Source: Desulfobacteraceae bacterium UBA5852
Lineage (GTDB): Bacteria; Desulfobacterota; Desulfobacteria; Desulfobacterales; UBA5852
Assembly (NCBI GenBank): GCA_002432195.1
Contig: DJGG01000247.1
Span: 518 to 11,941, forward strand
Direction of reading: 5' to 3'
DNA: 11,424 nt
Shown: piece by piece, positions 6,046 to 11,424 of the stretch
Layout of the letters: each line of letters opens with the position of its first letter
Numbering within the stretch: the stretch's first letter is position 1
Program-made: the position numbers and the translations under genes
The notes under the pieces: model-generated
Told to the model about the DNA's origin: nothing
The model's database searches: none
Seen by the model: the letters and a program-made list of their open reading frames with translations, nothing else

Positions 6046-6705
6046 ATGCACGCCGTCTACAGTTTCCTCACCGGTCCCCTGGCCTGGGTGGCTTTCGGGA
6101 TCTTCTTCGGCGGGATCGCCTACCGGCTCGTGAGCCGGGCCCTGCTGGCCCGCAAGCGGGACACGGCGGTCTTCGAGTACTGGAGCTTCTACCACGCCCT
6201 GCGCTCGATCCTCCACTGGATCTGCCCCTTCGCCAGCGTCAACTCGCGCCGGCGCCCGGTGCTCTCGGTGGTCACCTTCGTATTTCACGTGGCCCTGCTG
6301 GCGGCCCCGCTCTTTCTCTTCGCTCACATCACCCTGATCAACGAGGCCTTCGGCGTGCACTGGTGGTTCATGCCCGACGGCCTGGCCGACGTGCTGACCC
6401 TGGCGGTTCTGGGGGCCTGCATCTTCTTCTTCGTGCGGCGCAAGGTGCGCCCCGAGGTGGCCTACCTCACCACGGCCGGGGACTATGCCATACTGGCCCT
6501 GGTGGCCGCCCCCTTCCTGTCCGGATTCTGGGCCTACCACCAGCTGCCCGGCCACGCCGCGGCCACGCTGCTGCATATCTTCTCCGGTGAGGTGCTGCTG
6601 GTGATCATTCCCTTCACCAAGCTCAGCCACATGTTCTTCTTTCCGTTCACCCGCGGCTACATGGGATCGGAGTTCGGCGCCGTCCGGTTCGCCCGTGACT
6701 GGTGA
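6046..6705 (+). CDS. tmcC: TmcC, integral membrane subunit of the Tmc complex
   Basis: A 219-residue membrane protein of the NarI/DsrM-like type, expected to carry electrons across the cytoplasmic membrane between periplasmic TmcA and cytoplasmic TmcB. Five hydrophobic segments are visible: about 8-30, 72-96, 112-131, 146-164 and 172-198. Histidines within or at the edge of these segments (H81, H94, H177, H195) are the best candidates for haem b ligands; pairing them is inference. Arg/Lys-rich loops at about 31-38, 68-70 and 131-135 fit cytoplasmic loops. AAGGAGA precedes the start, and tmcD ends 13 bases upstream. The stop is followed after 38 bases by tmcB. The order D-C-B-A here differs from the A-B-C-D order I recall for Desulfovibrio vulgaris. 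Confidence 0.9.
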   Translation: MHAVYSFLTGPLAWVAFGIFFGGIAYRLVSRALLARKRDTAVFEYWSFYHALRSILHWICPFASVNSRRRPVLSVVTFVFHVALLAAPLFLFAHITLINEAFGVHWWFMPDGLADVLTLAVLGACIFFFVRRKVRPEVAYLTTAGDYAILALVAAPFLSGFWAYHQLPGHAAATLLHIFSGEVLLVIIPFTKLSHMFFFPFTRGYMGSEFGAVRFARDW

Positions 6706-6728
6706 CCGCCGACCTGCCACCGCCTGCC

Positions 6729-6734
6729 AGGAGG
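6729..6734 (+). promoter_or_regulatory. Ribosome binding site that sets the tmcB start
   Basis: AGGAGG lies nine bases before ATG 6744. It rules out the in-frame GTG at 6702, which overlaps the end of tmcC, has no comparable site and would add 14 residues with no family resemblance. Confidence 0.85.
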
Positions 6735-6743
6735 ACCAAGCGA

Positions 6744-8084
6744 ATGTTAGACGAACCCCGTAACACCCAAGAGCAGATTTACGACTCCGGCATCGCCAAG
6801 GGCGCCGAGCGCCTGACCCCCGAAAAGATCCAGCGGGTGATCCAGGAGATGCTGGCGGGAGAGGCCGGCGCCCGCCTCAAGACCTACGTGGAGACCTGCG
6901 TCCACTGCGGGCTGTGCAGCGAGGCCTGCCATTTCTACCTCTCCAACGACAAGGACCCCCGTTTCTCCCCGGCGGGCAAGGTCAAGCAGACCATCGCCGA
7001 GATGGTGCGGCGCAAGGGGGTCGTTTCCGTGGACTTCATGAAGAAGGCCTCGGAGATCGCCAGCACCGAGTGCAACCTCTGCAAGCGCTGCGCCATGTAC
7101 TGTCCCTTCGGCATCGACGTGGCCTTCCTGATGCTCTTCGTGCGGCGCATCTGCCACAAGCTGGGCATCACCCCCCAGTACATCCAGGACACGGCCCACA
7201 GCCACTCGGCCACCTACAACCAGATGTGGGTCAAGGACGACGAGTGGATCGACAGTCTCCAGTGGCAGGAGGACGAGGCCCGGGAGGAGATGCCCAACCT
7301 GCGCATCCCCCTGGAAAAGGAAGGCGCGGATTTCATGTACTCGGTGATCGGGCCCGAGCCCAAGTTCCGCGCCCAGCTCATCTACCAGGCCGCCGTGATC
7401 TTCAACACCGCCGGGCTCAACTGGACCATGCCGGCCACCCCCGGCTGGGACAACAGCGACATGTGCATGTACACCGGGGACAACGACATGATGGCCCGCA
7501 TCAAGAAGGCCCATTTCGAGACCGCCATGCGCCTGCGGGTGAAGAAGATCGTCATGGGGGAGTGCGGCCACGCCTTCCGCTCCATCTACGACATGGGCAA
7601 CCGGGCCCTGGGCTGGCGCATGCCCCCGGTGCCCACCGTGCACGCCATCGAGTTCTTCTATGAACTGCTGAGCACGGGCAAGATCACGGTCCTGCGCAAG
7701 TACGACAAGCCCGTGACCATCCATGACCCCTGCAACGTCATCCGCGGCCGGGGCCTCCACGAGATGCTGCGCTATGTGGCGCACGCCATCTGCGAGGAGG
7801 TCATCGAGATGCACCCCAACCGCGAGCACAACTTCTGCTGCTCCGCCGGGGGCGGGGTCATCAACTGTGGCCCGCCCTGGAAGATGAAGCGCGTCAACGG
7901 CAACAAGGTCAAGGCCCAGCAGCTCTTCGAGGCCAAGAGCAAGGGGGCGGTCACCTGCATCGCCCCCTGCCACAACTGCCACGGGGGGCTGGAGGACATC
8001 ATCCATGTCAACGAAATCGGCATGGACCTGAAATTCCTCGGGGACATCATTTACCAGGTCATGGAAAAGCCCGAACAGGCTTAG
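6744..8084 (+). CDS. tmcB: TmcB, HdrD-like iron-sulfur subunit of the Tmc complex
   Basis: A 446-residue cytoplasmic iron-sulfur protein related to HdrD, DsrK and HmcF. Two ferredoxin-type [4Fe-4S] motifs lie near the N terminus: C52-C55-C58-C62 (CxxCxxCxxxC, next residue His not Pro) and C110-C113-C116-C120 followed by Pro. The C-terminal half has two CCG-type regions. The second is intact (C330 in DPCN, C365-C366 in FCCSAGGG, C409 and C412 in CHNC) and should bind the non-cubane [4Fe-4S] cluster seen in heterodisulfide reductases. The first is degenerate, with only C241 and C274 and no double Cys. The protein would take electrons from TmcC and pass them to a cytoplasmic thiol or disulfide partner; DsrC has been proposed for this family. 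There is no signal peptide. The gene lies between tmcC (38 bases) and tmcA (56 bases). Confidence 0.93.
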   Translation: MLDEPRNTQEQIYDSGIAKGAERLTPEKIQRVIQEMLAGEAGARLKTYVETCVHCGLCSEACHFYLSNDKDPRFSPAGKVKQTIAEMVRRKGVVSVDFMKKASEIASTECNLCKRCAMYCPFGIDVAFLMLFVRRICHKLGITPQYIQDTAHSHSATYNQMWVKDDEWIDSLQWQEDEAREEMPNLRIPLEKEGADFMYSVIGPEPKFRAQLIYQAAVIFNTAGLNWTMPATPGWDNSDMCMYTGDNDMMARIKKAHFETAMRLRVKKIVMGECGHAFRSIYDMGNRALGWRMPPVPTVHAIEFFYELLSTGKITVLRKYDKPVTIHDPCNVIRGRGLHEMLRYVAHAICEEVIEMHPNREHNFCCSAGGGVINCGPPWKMKRVNGNKVKAQQLFEAKSKGAVTCIAPCHNCHGGLEDIIHVNEIGMDLKFLGDIIYQVMEKPEQA

Positions 8085-8092
8085 GCGACGGC

Positions 8093-8116
8093 GGGCCGGT
8101 GCGCGTGCGCCGGCCC
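8093..8116 (+). other. Strong hairpin between tmcB and tmcA
   Basis: GGGCCGG (8093-8099) pairs with CCGGCCC (8110-8116). The stem can extend through a G-T pair and two G-C pairs to about ten pairs, leaving a 4-base loop. It starts 9 bases after the tmcB stop and ends 8 bases before the tmcA ribosome site. There is no T tract, so it is more likely a stability or processing element than a terminator. Confidence 0.55.
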
Positions 8117-8140
8117 CGACCTGCGGAAGGAGACGAGAGC

Positions 8141-8533
8141 ATGCGACGATTGCGCCTTGGATTCATGATCCCGGTCCTGCTGGCCGTGGTGTTGACCGGT
8201 GGAGCGCTGACGGTCTATTCTCAGGAGGACATGCAGGTGGTGGAGGACAGCGGCTTCGGCACCTCCATGCGCCCGGCCCCGGCGTTCCGCCATGACGAGC
8301 ACAACGAGGCCGCCGGTCTTCTCGACTGCGCGGTCTGCCACCATGTCTACGACGAGGACGGAAAGCTGGTGCCCGAGGAAAGCTCCGAGGGCCAGGAGTG
8401 CTCCGAATGCCACGGCAGCCCGGAGGGGGAATTCCCCATGGAATTGGTGCGGCGTTTTCACCTCAATTGCCGGGGTTGCCACCAGGAGCGCGACGCCGGC
8501 CCGGTGACCTGCGGCGAGTGCCACACGCGCTGA
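8141..8533 (+). CDS. tmcA: TmcA, periplasmic tetrahaem type II cytochrome c3
   Basis: A 130-residue cytochrome that accepts electrons from periplasmic hydrogenase through type I cytochrome c3 and hands them to the membrane subunit. Residues 1 to about 27 form a Sec signal peptide with an Arg-rich start and a hydrophobic core. The mature part (about 103 residues, normal for cytochrome c3) has four CxxCH haem sites: C63-C66-H67, C87-C90-H91, C110-C113-H114 and C124-C127-H128. Besides the four site histidines it contains exactly four others (H51, H54, H68, H107), which gives bis-His coordination for all four haems. All four sites are the short CxxCH type. Many Glu and Asp fit the acidic type II class. 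AAGGAG at 8127-8132 selects ATG 8141 over the GTG at 8099, which would spoil the signal peptide and lies in the hairpin. Confidence 0.94.
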   Translation: MRRLRLGFMIPVLLAVVLTGGALTVYSQEDMQVVEDSGFGTSMRPAPAFRHDEHNEAAGLLDCAVCHHVYDEDGKLVPEESSEGQECSECHGSPEGEFPMELVRRFHLNCRGCHQERDAGPVTCGECHTR

Positions 8534-8553
8534 GCGATTCCGGTTTCGCGGCC

Positions 8554-8590
8554 GGCCGGCCCGCCCCCCCCCGCGGCGGCCGGGCCGGCT
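8554..8590 (+). other. Long GC hairpin between tmcA and the second response regulator
   Basis: GCCGGCCCG (8555-8563) pairs perfectly with CGGGCCGGC (8581-8589), and a G-T pair can extend it. The 17-base loop begins with a run of nine C (8564-8572). It lies 21 bases after the tmcA stop and 15 bases before the next ribosome site. Without a T tract it is best seen as an attenuator or 3' stability element for the tmcA message. Confidence 0.5.
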
Positions 8591-8617
8591 CGACCTCTCA
8601 CGTCAAAGGAGTGACCC

Positions 8618-8986
8618 ATGGCAAAAAAGATTATGGTTGTCGACGACGATCCGGTGATCGTCCGCTACCTGCTGAAGGTGTTTGCCGACAACGGCTACGA
8701 CACCTGTTCGGCCTCCGACGGTCTGCAGGCCATGGAAGTGCTGCAGCGGGAGAAACCGAACTTGATCACCCTGGACCTGGAGATGCCCGACGAGTGGGGG
8801 CCGCGTTTCTACCGCAAGTACTCCAAGCTGCCCGAATACAAGGACATTCCCGTAATCGTCATCAGCGGGCTGCCCGGCAAGCACCTGGCGCTGAAGAACG
8901 TCGTGGCCGCCCTGGGCAAGCCCTTCGACCCGGACAAGCTGATGGGCCACGTGCGCCGGGCCATCGGGGAGCCGGCCACCGCCTGA
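8618..8986 (+). CDS. Single-domain response regulator, DivK/CheY-like
   Basis: A 122-residue receiver without output domain. The acidic residues D9, D10 and D11, the phospho-acceptor D53 (TLDLEMP), switch S83 and K101-P102 are present. The spacing from S83 to K101 is 18 residues, shorter than the usual 22, while the other operon receiver has 31, so the two differ in the alpha4-beta5 face that normally selects partners. A strong ribosome site (AAAGGAGTGA, 8605-8614) precedes the start. A gene annotated divK lies near tmc in Desulfovibrio vulgaris, but this does not prove the Caulobacter function. Likely roles are phosphorelay shuttle or allosteric partner of a kinase or of the Tmc/Usp proteins (inference). 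An inverted repeat spans its stop codon. Confidence 0.93.
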   Translation: MAKKIMVVDDDPVIVRYLLKVFADNGYDTCSASDGLQAMEVLQREKPNLITLDLEMPDEWGPRFYRKYSKLPEYKDIPVIVISGLPGKHLALKNVVAALGKPFDPDKLMGHVRRAIGEPATA

Positions 8987-9037
8987 CCGGCGGTGGACAA
9001 CCGGGGCGCCCCGGGCCGCGATTCCGCGTCGCGGTCC
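8976..9037 (+). terminator. Cluster of three inverted repeats, probable end of tmc operon
   Basis: Three dyads lie back to back. CCACCGCC/GGCGGTGG (8976-8983 with 8989-8996) is an 8-bp perfect stem whose 5-base loop contains the stop codon of the response regulator. CCGGGGCGCCCCGG (9001-9014) is a perfect 14-base palindrome. GGGCCGCGA (9013-9021) pairs with TCGCGGTCC (9029-9037) with one G-T pair and a 7-base loop. Only a short TTTT (9049-9052) follows, so termination without a strong U tract, or Rho involvement, would be needed. Confidence 0.5.
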
Positions 9038-9140
9038 GCGCGCGAAGGTTTTCGACGTCCCGCCTTGCCGGGCGTGCGGCGCTATGCACGCCGCCCCGCC
9101 CTGCTATTCCTCCCCACCGGTCCTCCCCGCCGCCTTGGGT

Positions 9141-9170
9141 TTGACGCGCGGCGGCCGCTCGCGTTATGAA
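9141..9170 (+). promoter_or_regulatory. Candidate sigma-70 promoter for the receiver-kinase gene
   Basis: TTGACG (9141-9146, 5 of 6 to the -35 consensus) and TATGAA (9165-9170, 4 of 6 to the -10) are separated by 18 bases, or 17 if read as TTATGA. The start site would be near 9177, about 83 bases before the coding start. It lies after the terminator-like cluster, which supports separate transcription of the kinase. No sigma-54 type sequence is seen in this gap. Confidence 0.38.
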
Positions 9171-9176
9171 GGGCGA

Positions 9177-9202
9177 CGCTCCCCGGCCACCCCCGGGGAG
9201 CG
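9177..9202 (+). other. Leader hairpin upstream of the receiver-kinase gene
   Basis: CGCTCCCCGG (9177-9186) pairs perfectly with CCGGGGAGCG (9193-9202), a 10-bp stem with a 6-base loop. If the candidate promoter is right, this stem would start at or near the 5' end of the message and could stabilise it. If the gene is instead read from upstream, it could be part of the terminator region. Confidence 0.5.
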
Positions 9203-9259
9203 CCTTCCCGCGTCCCGGCTTTACGGGGCGCCCGCCCACCAGGAGACAGGGGACGGTCC

Positions 9260-11224
9260 ATGAAACGCGAAACCATCCTGCTGGTGGATGACGAAGCCGG
9301 CATCCGCCGGGTGCTCACCATCCTGCTGGCCGACATGGGCTACGAGGTCCTCGCCGCCGCCGAGGGGCATGCGGCCATGGAGCTCTTCCACCGGCACCGG
9401 CCCCCCATCGTCATCACCGACATCAAGATGCCCGGCATGGACGGGCTCGCCCTGCTGCGGGCCATCAAGCAGGCGTCTGCCGACACCGAAGTCATCATGA
9501 TCACCGGCCACGGCGACATGGAACTGGCCGTGGAGAGCCTCAAGCTGGACGCGGCCGACTTCATCACCAAGCCCATCGCCAACGACGCCCTGGAAGTGGC
9601 CCTCAAACGGGCCCGCAAGAAAATCGCCCTGCGGCGGCGCCTCCTGGCCTACACCGAGAACCTGGAGGCCACGGTGCGGGAAACCTCCGCCCGCCTGGTG
9701 GCCGCCGAACGCCAGTCGGCCGCCGGCCAGGTGGTGGAAGCGCTCTTCGCGGCCATCCAGCACATCGGCCGGGACCTCCCCGAGGGCATGCGCACCTTCG
9801 ACGACATCCCCTGCCTGGTGTCGGTGCACGACCGCGACCAGCGCATCGTGGCCGTCAACCGTTTCTTCAGGGAGCGCCTGGGGGACCGCGTGGGTCAGCC
9901 CAGCTGGTCCATCTACAGCGGCTCTGCGGCCGCCCCCGAGCTCTGCCCCGTGGGGGAGACGCTGCGCCTGCAGACCTACCGCCGCAGCGTGGAGCACATC
10001 CGCATCAACGGCCAGGAGGTGGCCATGGCGGTCCACACCATGCCCATCCGCAACCGGGCGGGCGGGGTGGAGCTGGTGCTCGAGATCTCCTCGGACATCG
10101 GCGAGGTCCAGAGCCTGTCCGAAGACCTGGAATCGGTCCGCCAGCGCTACCGCCAGCTCTTCAACGAGGTGCCCTGCTATATCACCGTCCAGGACCGCGC
10201 CCTGCGCCTCACGGAGGCCAACCGGGCCTTCCAGGAGGATTTCGGCGCCGGGCTGGGCGAGCACTGCTTCCGGGTCTACAAGCAACGGGACACGCCCTGC
10301 GAGGACTGCCCGGTGATGGCCTCCTTTGCCGACGGCGCCTCCCACCAGTCCGAAACCGTGGTGACCACCCGGGACGGGGACGAGGTCCACGTGCTGATCA
10401 ACACGGCCCCCATCCGCAACGCCCAAGGCCAGATCACCCACGTGATGGAGATGTCCGCCGACATCACCGCCATCCGCCGGCTTCAGAGCCACCTCACCAA
10501 CCTGGGGATGATGATCGGCTCGGTCTCCCACGGCATCAAGGGGCTGCTCACGGGCCTGGATGGGGGCCTTTATCTCCTGGACGCGGGGCTCAAGACCGCC
10601 GACGAGGGGGAAATCCGCGAGGGGCGCCAGATCGTGGAGCAGATGGCCAAGCGCATCCGCACCATGGTCCTGGACATCCTGTATTACGCCAAGGAGCGCC
10701 GCCTGGATCGGGAGCGCCTGGAGGTGGCCGAATTCGCCCAGGACGTGGCCCGCACCGTGGAAAGCCGCATGCGCGAGCAGCGCATCGACTTCGCCGTCGA
10801 CCTGGAGGCCGCCGGGGGAAGCTTCGAGGTCGACGGGGAGGCCCTGGCCTCTGCCCTGGTGAACATCCTGGGCAACGCCGCCGACGCCTGCGCGGCGGAT
10901 ACCTCGGGCAAGCCGCACCGCGTGCACCTGCGGGCGCGCCAGGCGAACGGATCGGTGGTTTTCGAGATCGAGGACAACGGCATCGGCATGGACGCCGAAA
11001 CCGTGGACAATCTCTTCCGCCTCTTCTTCTCCACCAAGGGCAAGAGCGGCACGGGGCTGGGACTTTTCATCTCCCGCAAGATCGTGATGCAGCACGGCGG
11101 CCGGATCGAGGTGACCTCGGAGAGGGGCGCGGGCTCGCGTTTCACGGTGACCCTGCCGGCGGATTCCCCCACCACCATCCCCGGGACCGCCCCGGGCCGC
11201 CCATCAACGTCTTCGCAAGCCTAG
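9260..11224 (+). CDS. Hybrid histidine kinase: receiver-PAS-PAS-HisKA-HATPase
   Basis: A 654-residue soluble kinase with no membrane segment. The receiver comes first (about 1-122; D10, D11, D54, T82, K104). It is followed by a helical linker (about 123-165), PAS 1 (about 175-285), PAS 2 (about 295-405), the dimerisation domain with phospho-acceptor H424 in SHGIK, and HATPase_c with N539, G1 DNGIGM (572-577), FFSTKG (589-594) and G2 TGLGL (598-602). Having the receiver N-terminal rather than C-terminal suggests the kinase is controlled by another kinase. PAS 2 holds a C336, C347, C350 cluster (PCEDCP). The H box lacks the usual Glu after His and the Asn-Pro further on. The tail (about 635-654) is low-complexity Pro/Ser/Thr. 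GGGGA at 9249-9253 serves ATG 9260. This matches the sensory-box kinase type found near tmc in Desulfovibrio. Likely targets are the receivers at 4311 and 8618 (inference). Confidence 0.93.
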   Translation: MKRETILLVDDEAGIRRVLTILLADMGYEVLAAAEGHAAMELFHRHRPPIVITDIKMPGMDGLALLRAIKQASADTEVIMITGHGDMELAVESLKLDAADFITKPIANDALEVALKRARKKIALRRRLLAYTENLEATVRETSARLVAAERQSAAGQVVEALFAAIQHIGRDLPEGMRTFDDIPCLVSVHDRDQRIVAVNRFFRERLGDRVGQPSWSIYSGSAAAPELCPVGETLRLQTYRRSVEHIRINGQEVAMAVHTMPIRNRAGGVELVLEISSDIGEVQSLSEDLESVRQRYRQLFNEVPCYITVQDRALRLTEANRAFQEDFGAGLGEHCFRVYKQRDTPCEDCPVMASFADGASHQSETVVTTRDGDEVHVLINTAPIRNAQGQITHVMEMSADITAIRRLQSHLTNLGMMIGSVSHGIKGLLTGLDGGLYLLDAGLKTADEGEIREGRQIVEQMAKRIRTMVLDILYYAKERRLDRERLEVAEFAQDVARTVESRMREQRIDFAVDLEAAGGSFEVDGEALASALVNILGNAADACAADTSGKPHRVHLRARQANGSVVFEIEDNGIGMDAETVDNLFRLFFSTKGKSGTGLGLFISRKIVMQHGGRIEVTSERGAGSRFTVTLPADSPTTIPGTAPGRPSTSSQA

Positions 11225-11424
11225 CCCCTGCGAATCAACACGTATCCGGTCGAAAGGCCCGGCGCGAGCCGATGGCAAAAGCGCGAGCCAACCTCGCTGG
11301 GTCGCGAGCATTGCCCCACGGCGCGCGCCCCCCCGAAATTCCAAGATCCGCCGGGGAGTGCCGCTCTGCGGCCAATCCCGCCGTCGCCGGGACCTTTCGG
11401 CCCGAGACGCAGTTTATCCACAGG
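11225..11424. other. Non-coding right end; no gene seen
   Basis: No credible gene on either strand. A minus-strand open frame (11221-11421) has no recognisable domain and biased composition. Visible elements are a direct repeat of GCGCGAGCC (11262-11270 and 11281-11289), a 5-bp hairpin (11293-11308), the palindrome GGCGCGCGCC (11320-11329) and a perfect DnaA-box sequence at 11414-11422. No T-tailed terminator follows the kinase stop. Confidence 0.5.
11414..11422 (+). promoter_or_regulatory. DnaA-box consensus, single copy
   Basis: TTATCCACA is an exact match to the strict DnaA box. Only one copy is seen, two bases from the right edge, so whether it belongs to a cluster cannot be judged here. 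A chance match is possible. Confidence 0.35.

Noticed and set aside
4998..6047. Minus-strand open frame opposite tmcD with apparent repeats
   Set aside because: The repeats are the complement of the tmcD propeller repeats; no independent family resemblance.
6702..6743. GTG start that would make tmcB overlap tmcC
   Set aside because: ATG 6744 has AGGAGG at the right distance; the GTG has none, and the added residues look like translated leader.
9221..11095. Long minus-strand open frame (624 codons) opposite the receiver-kinase
   Set aside because: Same artefact of high-GC codon use; the plus strand encodes all receiver and kinase motifs.
11221..11421. Minus-strand small open frame or tRNA-like region at the right end
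   Set aside because: No ribosome site or domain; no cloverleaf, T-loop or CCA end could be found.
1..11424. CRISPR arrays, insertion sequences, rRNA or tRNA genes
   Set aside because: No regularly spaced direct repeats outside the tmcD coding repeats, no transposase or terminal repeats, and no rRNA or tRNA-like sequence were seen.

Overview
The window is a GC-rich stretch with one almost unbroken run of plus-strand genes. It suggests a sulfate-reducing bacterium of the Desulfovibrio type (Desulfobacterota). The main reason is a complete Tmc (type II cytochrome c3) transmembrane electron-transfer complex: a tetrahaem cytochrome (TmcA), an HdrD-like iron-sulfur protein (TmcB), a five-helix membrane subunit (TmcC) and a tryptophan-rich beta-propeller protein (TmcD). 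In Desulfovibrio this complex moves electrons from periplasmic hydrogen oxidation to the cytoplasm for sulfate reduction. Companion genes of the kinds that sit near tmc in Desulfovibrio (universal stress protein, single-domain response regulators, receiver-histidine kinase) are also present. The species cannot be named from the sequence.

Layout. (1) 1-2423: the C-terminal part of a histidine kinase running in from the left edge, then a PAS-PAS-AAA+-HTH sigma-54 activator. (2) 2424-2773: an unusually AT-rich control region with a dense array of GTTGC/GCAAC half-sites, an IHF-like site and a near-consensus -24/-12 promoter. (3) 2774-8986: a probable eight-gene operon: a small cysteine-rich protein of unknown function, a tandem UspA protein, a single-domain response regulator, tmcD, tmcC, tmcB, tmcA and a second single-domain response regulator. 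Strong RNA hairpins lie on both sides of tmcA, and a cluster of inverted repeats follows the last gene. (4) 8987-9259: a gap with a terminator-like cluster, a candidate sigma-70 promoter and a leader hairpin. (5) 9260-11224: a receiver-PAS-PAS-histidine kinase. (6) 11225-11424: no gene seen; one perfect DnaA-box sequence near the right edge.

How it may work together (inference). The activator is encoded directly upstream of the -24/-12 promoter, which makes it the natural candidate to bind the half-site array and switch on the whole tmc operon in response to a signal read by its PAS domains. The activator has no receiver domain, so the kinases probably do not act on it through a classical phosphorylation site. 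Their likelier targets are the two output-less receivers in the operon. The result looks like a respiratory complex packaged with its own transcriptional switch and a phosphosignalling circuit. The Tmc complex itself is known; the control architecture and the cysteine-rich first gene are the parts most worth a second look.
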